Shown: positions 33,856-41,600 of the stretch, piece after piece | Numbering within the stretch: position 1 is the stretch's first letter | How the letters are laid out: each line of letters starts with the position of its first letter | NCBI GenBank assembly: GCA_017307785.1 | Contig: JAFKGI010000009.1 | Coordinates: forward strand, 124,001-188,000 | DNA length: 64,000 bases | Origin: Vulcanimicrobiota bacterium | Lineage (GTDB): Bacteria; Vulcanimicrobiota; Xenobia; Xenobiales; JADMJV01 | Reading direction: 5' to 3' | Translations under genes and position numbers: made by a program | The notes under the pieces: model-generated | Seen by the model: the letters and a program-made list of their open reading frames with translations, nothing else | Databases searched by the model: none | Told to the model about the DNA's origin: nothing

Positions 33856-34785
33856 ATGAAAATTACCCAGCAGGCACCTCCGCCCGGTCGGCGGTCGCTC
33901 AAGGCGAGCCCACCGGACCCGGCCCCTTTACGTCCTGACCACGTGCGCATCGGCGGCAAGGAAATGCCCATCCACAAAGCCAGCCTGGGAACGAAAATCG
34001 GCATCGGAGTCTGCGCCGTGGCCGGCGGCGCCTGTGTGGCGAACCTGGTTTCTCAAGTGGCCGCTCAGCCGACGGTCGGTGGAGTGGTGGCGGCCGTGGC
34101 CGGTGTGGCTGGCTCGGCGCTCGCAGGGTTTCTGGCGGCGGACTTTGCCAGCGGTCTTTTCCACCATGGGGTGGAGAACTACGCCAAGCCCGGCGACCCC
34201 ATCATCGGTGAACTGGCCGCCGACTTCACCTCTCACCACTATTTCACCAACAATCTGGAAGCCTCGACCATGGCCGGCAACATGAACCCGGCCGCCGAGT
34301 TGATGGCGCCGTTACTGGTCGGCCTGGCCGCCTGGAATCCCCACTTTGCCGTCACCTCGGCCGCTCTGGCGGTGGTCGGAGGGGCGCTTTCCTCGCGAGC
34401 TTCCCATCGCTGGACCCACGAGACTCAACCGCCGCCGGTGGTCAAAACGCTGCGGCGTCTGGGTTTGGCCCAGAGCACCGAGGACCATCGCGAACATCAC
34501 AAAGCCCCGTGGGCTACCAACTTCTGCATCCTCAATGGTTCACTCAACCCCATCCTGGACAAGGTCCATTTCTGGCGGAAATATGAGAAGGCCATCTATG
34601 ACGTTACCGGCGCCGAACCCAAGACCTGGAAGCATCCGGCCGTTCGCGAGTTTGCCCTGGGACAGATCGATGAGGCTGAATATAAGCGGCGCTACGTCGA
34701 GGATATCCCGCTCTATAAACAAGCCATCGACTTTGCTCGCGAAAAAGAAGAAGCGCGAGCTTTTATCCACAACCGTTATCAGTAG
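33856..34785 (+). CDS. CarF/PEDS1 (TMEM189)-family lipid desaturase
   Basis: 309 residues. After a 35-residue Pro-rich N terminus and two membrane helices come the His clusters of the family: H103/H104 (LFHHGVENY), H127/H128 (FTSHHYFTNN), H184 and H188 (SHRWTHE), H211, H214 and H215 (EDHREHHKAP). The C-terminal NPILDKVHFWRKYEKAIYDVTG matches the end of the domain. CarF and human PEDS1 are oxygen-dependent desaturases that make the vinyl-ether bond of plasmalogens; in Myxococcus CarF is needed for singlet-oxygen signalling. No ether-lipid gene is adjacent, so the substrate is inferred. The 3' end overlaps the convergent receiver-pseudokinase gene by 23 bases. Confidence 0.8.
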   Translation: MKITQQAPPPGRRSLKASPPDPAPLRPDHVRIGGKEMPIHKASLGTKIGIGVCAVAGGACVANLVSQVAAQPTVGGVVAAVAGVAGSALAGFLAADFASGLFHHGVENYAKPGDPIIGELAADFTSHHYFTNNLEASTMAGNMNPAAELMAPLLVGLAAWNPHFAVTSAALAVVGGALSSRASHRWTHETQPPPVVKTLRRLGLAQSTEDHREHHKAPWATNFCILNGSLNPILDKVHFWRKYEKAIYDVTGAEPKTWKHPAVREFALGQIDEAEYKRRYVEDIPLYKQAIDFAREKEEARAFIHNRYQ

Positions 34786-36409
34786 CGGAGTCCATCGCTT
34801 CGATGGCTGCCGTCAGGTCCGGGTAGCGTTGGGCAGGCTCGGCGTGAGCCAGCTTGTAAAAGATCATGGCGATGGGTTTGAGACGTTCCATATAGGGGGC
34901 GAAGGCTCGATTCGATTCCGGATTGCCGAGCATGCGCAGGTGGGCGCGCAGGCTATAGTCGGGATACTTTCCGCCAAAGATCACCTCAAAGAGCAATCTG
35001 CCCAGCACGGCCTGGTCGGAAGCCGGCGTCGGCGCGGGCTGATGGAGAACTTCGGGAGCGGAAGAGAACTCGCTCAGCTGGCTGTGCGATTTTTGCAGTT
35101 GCAGGTGAGCATCGCGATAGCCCGCGTCGCTAAAGTTGTTGAGGGTGCAGGGGGCGCCCGGCGGCCAATCGATGTCGCGCAGCGAAAAGGAGCCGGAGAC
35201 TTTGCCCTCGCGATGAAATTCGGCCACCTGCAGAAAGACCGGACGCAGCAGTTGCCAGGCCGCTCGCGGATTCAAGCCCTCCCCGGGAAGCTTGGCCCGC
35301 AGCGACATGGCAAAGCTGGAATAGAACAAGAAGTGGTGCTCGCGCAAGGTCTGCAGCAAGCGTGCCCGTTGGGACTGGATTTCGCTGGTCAGCATGGACT
35401 CGAATTCGGGGGCGGCCGGCAGACACAAGATGCGGTCGCCTTCCTGGGGAAGCGTCTCGGCTTCGGCATCGTAAAGGCGCACCGCTGAATTGCCTCCAGA
35501 GCGCTGCCGGACCAGCTTGTAGCCTTTGACCGAGATGCCCAGGAAGGGGTCGCCCTGGTCGCTGCCCTCGCCCCACAGCCAGTTGTAGGTGCAGAAATCT
35601 TCCACAGACTGCTTGCGGGCTTCCGGAAAGTGCAGCAGATGGACCCCTTTGAGAAGATGCTGCACTTGAAGAACCCCTGACTGGATTCGGGCATAGAGCA
35701 GTTCGAAGGCGGGAGCGGTAATGGACTCGGAGGGTCGGCAACCGGTTGGCTGCAGCTCCAGAAGCTGTTTCCCCCAGCGATGATAGTCTTGCACCAGTTG
35801 AGCCCAGCGCTGAGGAGAGCCATTCTTGAGAAAGTCCAGCTCGATCGCTTCCCAGGCCGTGAAGAAGGCCAGGGCATTGGCAAGATTCAGTCGTTTGGAG
35901 CGGATCAGCAGGTAAAACTGTCGCATGGCCTGCTCTCGTTGTTCTTCCAGTTGGTGTAGATGAGCGTCGTAGAACCAGCGCAAGGCCTTGCTGGCGGCCT
36001 GGCCCGGGGCCGAGGTGAGGCGGGACAGAATCTTGGGAGGGCGGGCCTCCTGGGCCAACACCGTTTCTACGGACTGAATCAGCATTTGCAGCTTGAAGGG
36101 CTTCAATAAATAGTCGTCTGCCTGCAGTCCGGCCGCTCGCACGGGAGCGTCCACATCGCTGTAGCCGGTCATGATGATGCTGCGAATCTGGGGCTGCAGT
36201 TTGCGGATTCTGCCCATGGCCTCGACGCCGTCCACTTCGCCGGCAATGCGCACGTCGGTGAGCAGCAGGTCAAAGGGCTGAGCCTTTACCTGGGCCAGGG
36301 CTTCATCGGCGCTTTCGGCTCCCTGGATGCTGTGGCTGAATTGTTCGAGCAACGTCTCCAGGGTCTGGCGGAAGAGCAAGTCGTCTTCGACGATGAGGAT
36401 TTTGGCCAT
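34763..36409 (-). CDS. Receiver domain fused to a degenerate protein-kinase-like domain
   Basis: 548 residues. The receiver (1-125) has acidic residues DD9-10, phospho-acceptor Asp52 (LLLTDVRIAG) and Lys in YLLKPFK. A helical middle follows (about 135-300). From about 380 the sequence tracks a Ser/Thr kinase C-lobe: VAEFHREGKVSGSFSLRDID sits where HxDLKPxN should be, LNNFSDAGY where DFG should be, then SSAPEVL (APE motif) and ASDQAVLGRLLFEVIFGG. The catalytic Asp and the DFG Asp are missing, so it looks like a pseudokinase. It may turn phosphorylation of the receiver into a protein-binding output. The ATG overlaps the HTTM gene stop. Confidence 0.65.
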   Translation of the reverse strand: MAKILIVEDDLLFRQTLETLLEQFSHSIQGAESADEALAQVKAQPFDLLLTDVRIAGEVDGVEAMGRIRKLQPQIRSIIMTGYSDVDAPVRAAGLQADDYLLKPFKLQMLIQSVETVLAQEARPPKILSRLTSAPGQAASKALRWFYDAHLHQLEEQREQAMRQFYLLIRSKRLNLANALAFFTAWEAIELDFLKNGSPQRWAQLVQDYHRWGKQLLELQPTGCRPSESITAPAFELLYARIQSGVLQVQHLLKGVHLLHFPEARKQSVEDFCTYNWLWGEGSDQGDPFLGISVKGYKLVRQRSGGNSAVRLYDAEAETLPQEGDRILCLPAAPEFESMLTSEIQSQRARLLQTLREHHFLFYSSFAMSLRAKLPGEGLNPRAAWQLLRPVFLQVAEFHREGKVSGSFSLRDIDWPPGAPCTLNNFSDAGYRDAHLQLQKSHSQLSEFSSAPEVLHQPAPTPASDQAVLGRLLFEVIFGGKYPDYSLRAHLRMLGNPESNRAFAPYMERLKPIAMIFYKLAHAEPAQRYPDLTAAIEAMDSATDNGCG

Positions 36410-37320
36410 CAGCGTTTGGGCCAGAGGCGAGCGGCCAGGCGGTCAAGATCTTGCGGCGGCAGAAAGGTGGCGTAGTAAATCATGATGGCGAACTCTAAGT
36501 AGTCCAGGTGTAAAAAATACTGGATCCCCAGGTGGAAAACAATCCCTCCCAGGAGAATCGGATAGCGCAGTGGGGGAAACCAGACAAGAAACCACAGCGA
36601 CATTTCGATGTAGAACGTGAAGTAGGTCAACACGTTATAGATCCACTCATGATCCATCCAGGCGGGCACGGAGTGGCGCATTCCGTCGGGGAAATGTAGA
36701 GCATAGTAGACGGCGATTCCGTCGCGCCAAAGCAGTCCGCCCAGTTTTTCGAAAAAGCCCTCGAAGTAGATGGCGCACATTTGCAGCTGGATCAGTCGTT
36801 GGGCCCAGGGCGCGAATTTTTCGGGCCTGGCTTTTTTGCTCAGCAGGTGGTCCAGAGAGAAGCGTTCGCTCAGGGGAGCAAAAAGCAGCGGGAAAGCGGC
36901 CAACCGCAAAAAGACGTCGCACTGGTGCCAGAACACGGGGTTGCGGGCTCGCAGCAGCAGGGCTACCACCCACCAGACGATCAGGCTGAGGCGGCTTTGC
37001 AGTCCCACGATCAGGCAGCCGGAAGCGATGATTTGCGCGTAGAGCAGGCGCACGTAAGTGGAATCGCTGAGGGGGTGTTGGGCCAGCCAGTGGCTCAACG
37101 GGTTGTTGGTGGTGGTGAGAACCGCCTTCATGGGAGCGGCCCCTTGAGATCCGAACCAGACCAATAGATCGGGCAGATAGGCAAGGCCGTTCAGCAGAGC
37201 AAGAAGTCCGAAGAGGATACGAAAGAGGCAGATCGAGCTGGGGGAGATGGGCTCAAACCAGAAGCGCTTCCATAGGCTTAGCAAGGCTCTGGCGGGCGTG
37301 GCTCGAAGCATCGAGAGCAT
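36409..37320 (-). CDS. HTTM-domain membrane protein
   Basis: About 303 residues with many hydrophobic segments. The pattern SICLFRILFGLLALLNGLAY, NPVFWHQCDVFLRLAAFPLLFAP and LIQLQMCAIYFEGFFEKLGG, then WRDGIAVYYALH, matches HTTM proteins (bacterial relatives of the vitamin K-dependent gamma-carboxylase membrane domain), whose role is mostly unknown. ATG 37320 was chosen; a TTG at 37356 would overlap the divergent gene. The stop overlaps the receiver-pseudokinase start, so the two are co-expressed. Confidence 0.75.
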   Translation of the reverse strand: MLSMLRATPARALLSLWKRFWFEPISPSSICLFRILFGLLALLNGLAYLPDLLVWFGSQGAAPMKAVLTTTNNPLSHWLAQHPLSDSTYVRLLYAQIIASGCLIVGLQSRLSLIVWWVVALLLRARNPVFWHQCDVFLRLAAFPLLFAPLSERFSLDHLLSKKARPEKFAPWAQRLIQLQMCAIYFEGFFEKLGGLLWRDGIAVYYALHFPDGMRHSVPAWMDHEWIYNVLTYFTFYIEMSLWFLVWFPPLRYPILLGGIVFHLGIQYFLHLDYLEFAIMIYYATFLPPQDLDRLAARLWPKR

Positions 37321-37346
37321 ACTTCTACAGAAACTCGTGGCCGGCC

Positions 37347-37910
37347 TTGGACTCAACCTTAAGCGTCAAGCAGCGAATCCTATCCGTTTTTGTGATCTTC
37401 TACGTCTTTTGTATGTTCATGATGGCCTGGCCCTGGCCGGCCAGCGAGGCGACCAAGGAGAAGGTGTTGGGGCCGGCCATTGGCGCCCTGGACTTCGTGG
37501 GAGTTTGGCATCGCCTCCGTCTGTTTGCTCCCACTCCGCCGCTGGCTCACGGGAATGTCGAGTTTCAGGTGACCTATGATGACGGCACCACCGAGAATTG
37601 GAAGCCCGCTCGCGAGCAGTTCGCTCCGGGAGAAAAGCCTGATTCCTATCAACGCTACTATTACTACTATGTGCTCTGGGGCTGGGAGCGCAAAATGGAC
37701 GGCATCTGGCCGGCGTTGGCCGCCTACATCGCTCGTCAGTGCCAATCGTCCACTCGCCATCCTGTTTGGGTGGTCTTCGTGGAAAACTACGCCTGGATTC
37801 CGCCCATCGGCCAGGCACTACCCGAGCCGGACCACCACACGGTGCTGATGAATTATCACGTGCCGACCGGTAAGGTGACCATCGGAGACGGTCAGGTGGC
37901 AGTCTGGTGA
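37347..37910 (+). CDS. Single-pass membrane protein divergent from HTTM gene
   Basis: 187 residues, start TTG 37347 (no better codon before the membrane segment RILSVFVIFYVFCMFMMAWP). The soluble part has VGVWHRLRLFAPTPPLAHG, VEFQVTYDDGT and YYYYYVLWGWERKMDG. Proteins of this look often sit beside HTTM genes and resemble the C-terminal part of larger HTTM proteins, so it is probably a partner of the divergent membrane protein. Precise function unknown. Confidence 0.65.
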   Translation: MDSTLSVKQRILSVFVIFYVFCMFMMAWPWPASEATKEKVLGPAIGALDFVGVWHRLRLFAPTPPLAHGNVEFQVTYDDGTTENWKPAREQFAPGEKPDSYQRYYYYYVLWGWERKMDGIWPALAAYIARQCQSSTRHPVWVVFVENYAWIPPIGQALPEPDHHTVLMNYHVPTGKVTIGDGQVAVW

Positions 37911-37917
37911 AACCGCG

Positions 37918-38625
37918 CTACAGCCTGGGACCCTGAGGCTCGTTCCAGAGACGGTAGCCACCGAGGAACGCGTTGGCGTTGTCGCCCAGGCGGCAGCCCT
38001 CCGGTAGTTCCTTCAGCTTTTTGGTCTGCCCGCCGCCCAGCACGACGTCGTCGGCCACCAGGGCGGCACGCAGCAAGCCGATCACCTCGGACACGCGCTT
38101 GCGCCATTTCTTCTTGCCGTATTTTTCCAGGCCTCGCAGACCCACGTAGTCCTCGAAGGTGGCTTTGCGGAAGGGCAGGTGAGCCAGTTCCAGGGGAACG
38201 ATCTGCTGAGGAAAGACCATGGCCGTGCCCAGACCGGTGCCCAGGCCCAGAAACAGCAGTTTGCCGCCCTGGTAGCTGCCCAGGGCCTGCATGGCCGCGT
38301 CGTTGATCAACCGGACCGGTTTGCCGAAGGCCGCCCCAAAGTCAAAATCGACCCAGCCGGGACCGAGGTTGGCGGGCTCGGCCAGGATTCGATTGTCTCC
38401 CACCGGCCCGGGATAGCCCAGCGTAACGGCTTCAAATTCCCAGTCCTGGGTCTGAGCCAGCAGTTGTTCCACCATGCTGCCGGGGCTCAGTTCGGAGCCG
38501 GAGTCAAAAGCGCGTCGCTCCGGCTGATCCTGGTCCGGGGGGAGCGGAACCTGAAACTTCACGTGGGTGCCGCCGATGTCGACCACCAGCACCTTGACTT
38601 CGACGGGCTTACGCTTCCGGGTCAA
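37918..38625 (-). CDS. ROK-family kinase, polyphosphate glucokinase-like
   Basis: 235 residues. VLVVDIGGTHVKFQV is the phosphate-1 motif; GYPGPV, RLINDAAMQALG (with the catalytic Asp) and LLFLGLGTGLGTAMV (phosphate-2) follow. The short form without a ROK zinc motif resembles polyphosphate glucokinases, which use polyphosphate or ATP to phosphorylate glucose. The 5' end overlaps the 3' end of the large upstream gene by 17 bases. Confidence 0.8.
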   Translation of the reverse strand: MTRKRKPVEVKVLVVDIGGTHVKFQVPLPPDQDQPERRAFDSGSELSPGSMVEQLLAQTQDWEFEAVTLGYPGPVGDNRILAEPANLGPGWVDFDFGAAFGKPVRLINDAAMQALGSYQGGKLLFLGLGTGLGTAMVFPQQIVPLELAHLPFRKATFEDYVGLRGLEKYGKKKWRKRVSEVIGLLRAALVADDVVLGGGQTKKLKELPEGCRLGDNANAFLGGYRLWNEPQGPRL

Positions 38626-41600
38626 AGGGATACCATCCGAAACTGTCCTCTCGATGCCAACGACGATCTTCTTCCGGGTTCACGCTCTTGAAGACGCTGC
38701 GGTCTTCTTCGTGCTTGGGCAGCACCCAGCGGATCAGGCCGGTCGCCATATTCTTCACCTTCTCATTGGCGGCGAAGACGGTGTTGTAGACGCCCAGCGG
38801 CAGTCCCAGCTTGTGATTGATGACCATGCCCACCAGCTGGCCTTTGATGGACTGATCGAGCTTTTCACCCAGGACCAGCTGGCGATTCATGGCCAGCACC
38901 CAGTGCACGGTCGAGATGGGCACATCGGCGCCGTTGCGGGCCAGCAGCGAGAGCAGATGGATGAACTTGTCCATCACCTTGGGGCGAGCCATCACCGGCT
39001 TGAGATCTTCCTGAGTGATACCCTTTTCCGAGTTGGGGAAGAACTTGCGGTTCAGTCGGTTGACGGCTTGTTTGGAAGTGTCCAGCTTGCCCAGCACGGT
39101 CATCAAATCCAGCGCCAGTTCGCGCTCTTCGTTGGTGATGGGCACAGCCTGACCGAAGTCCAGCATGGTCACGGTCTTGTTGGCTTCGTCGATGAGCACC
39201 TGACCGTCGTGGAAGTCCGGGTTGGCGAACATAGGCACCGGCACCAGGTTGCCGTCGGCCAGCTGTCCTTTAATCAGAGACATCTCTGCGTGGGCCATGG
39301 GGCGCATGGCCTGACGATAAAGCTCCGGGTTCTGATCCAGCACCTTGCGAGCCGTCTTGCCCTTAGCTTCTTCCATAAACAGGCCCAGGTGCTGGACTTT
39401 GTAGGCGTCGATGCTGCGCACCGTCCAGCCGTTGTATTGATGCTTGTAGCTCTGGAAGGCCAACTTTTGCACCCTCATGGCCGACTCTTTGTCGAATTCC
39501 AGCTTGACCGACTCCTGAATCAGCTTGCTCAGACCGCCGATGTAGCCGAACTTTTCCTGATTCTCGGGCGTGGTGGTCAGGGCTTCGGTGAACTTCTTGA
39601 AGCGAGCGAAGTCGTAGTTGGTCGACTCCTCGATGGCGTCGCGGCCCAACGAAACCACTTCGCGTTTGCCGGTTTTCTCGTCGGTGTAGCGGATGGCCAG
39701 GTTGACCGAGCCGCTGCCCAGCACTTTGTCCACCTTCAGGTCCTTGGGCCAGTCCTGGCCAAAGCGCTTGTCGATGAGCTTGACGATCTGGTAATAGGTG
39801 AGCGGCATGGCCGCGTCCTGGGCCGACTCGAAGGCCTCGCGGAAGTCGGCAAACTCGCTGGTGAAGGCCAGATACTGCTTCATCTTGGTGCCGGGCACGC
39901 CGTAGCTGTCGAAGACGCGGTTGAGGATGTCGGCGGCCGACAGGTTTTCCTGGCCGTCTTTGGGTTTTTGGCCCAACACAAAAGCCACCGCCAGCGAGTC
40001 GGTGTCGCCCTGGGAGCTGAGGATGGCCTGGGTCATCACGCCGGCCATGGCCAGGAACTTGGGCTGCACGCCTTTCATCAGCTTGGCCATCAGAGCTTCT
40101 TTGCCGCCATCCATGTGCAGCAGGCCGCCGGGGCCGGCCAGGAAGCTGTTGGCCACCATCACGCGAGCCAGCGGTTCGGCCTCGCTCAGTTCCTGACGGG
40201 CGTTGCGCAGCGCCTGAGCCACCGGGCCCAAACTCTGGTTTTCGGCGGCTGCTTCCAAGAAGGCCGGCATTTCCGGCTTGCGGCCCATCAGGTATTCGAT
40301 GGTGGCCAGCTGATCTTCGGGCGGATGATTGCGGGTCATGGCCACGATGGCCGAGAGGCCGGCAGCCTGGTTGCGGAAGACCGAGATTTGCTCGACCAAG
40401 TTGCGCTCGTCGGGCGGGAACACCTGGTTGACGTTGGAGGGCTGCAGCTTGGCCTGCAGGGCCACGTCGTCGCGCAGGATGGAATAGACCAGCGGGAATT
40501 TTTCCTGCAGTTTGAGGTCCTGGTCCAGGCCGGCCACTTTCTGGGCCAGCTGGGCCACGTCGGCGCCTTCCTTGGCGTCCTCGCCCAGCACCTGCATGAG
40601 CAGGTCGGCGGCCTGGCTGGACTTGAGCGACTGCAGCACATGGTCCTTGGCCAGCCAGCCGCGCAGTTCTTCGACGGGCAGCTTCTCGAGGCGCGGGAAG
40701 AGCGACTCGGCGAAGCGTTGGCGGGTGCCGGGGCGGGCTTCGATGGCGGCCGGAGCCAGTTTGCTGGTGCGCTCGGCCAGGTCCCAGAATCGGTCCAGCT
40801 CGGGGATTTGCTTTTCGTGGGCCAGGAAGCCATCCATCAGGAAAGCTCCGGCGTCGCTGCCCAGCGCTTCCACCGCCAGGTCGTTGCACAGGTGGCGCAG
40901 GGTCTTGGAGCGGTCCACGGCCGCTTCGGCCGCGCCCAGCACCCTTTCAAAGGTTTGCGGGGTAAGTTGGGCGGCCAGGCGCTGACTGTTCTCGCTGTCC
41001 TGGCCGATCATGGCCAGCTGGGAGAGCACCGGCCGGCTCTCGGCCGCCGAGAGGAAGCGCGAGTCCAGCTTGATCTGGGCGCAGCGCTCCTGGTAATTCT
41101 TGAGGGCCTGGGCGTAGTCGGCCGGATTGCTGAACTGGTCGGCTTTGGGCGTGAACTCGCCGGCTTCGCGGCGCTGGTCCAGAGCCTTGAGGTTAGAGGT
41201 CGACAGATCGGCCACTTCTTCCGGACGAAGGCCATAGGTCGCGCTCAGCATGTTGCCCAGGCGGCCGGCATGCTGGCTGAGATCCTGGGTGGTCAATTCG
41301 CTGACCAGCGCTTCGGGAGTCAAAGAAGCGTAGTATTTGCTCAGTTCGCCCGTCCACTGACGGCGCGGGCTGTGGGTGGGCAAATGCAGCTCGTGAGCCC
41401 ACTGACGCGAGATGTAGCGAGCGATTTCCCGTTTCTCGGCGGGTGCGGCCGAGGCCATCAGAGAGCACAGACGGCGCTCCTGGCCGTTTTCTAGATCCAG
41501 TGGGCGGCTCGAGTCGAACACCAGGTCTTTTTGCTGATTGCAGGTGAGCACCAGGTCCTTGAGCAGAGCCGGCAGCTGCTGCTCAAACTCGGGGGAGAAA

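Noticed and set aside
39363..40889. 508-codon minus frame inside the 1567-residue gene
   Set aside because: Arg/Gly/Pro-rich shadow of the real frame with no recognisable motif.
38567..41494. 975-codon plus frame opposite the giant gene
   Set aside because: His/Gln/Val-rich antisense frame typical of GC-rich DNA; the minus strand has kinase-like motifs.
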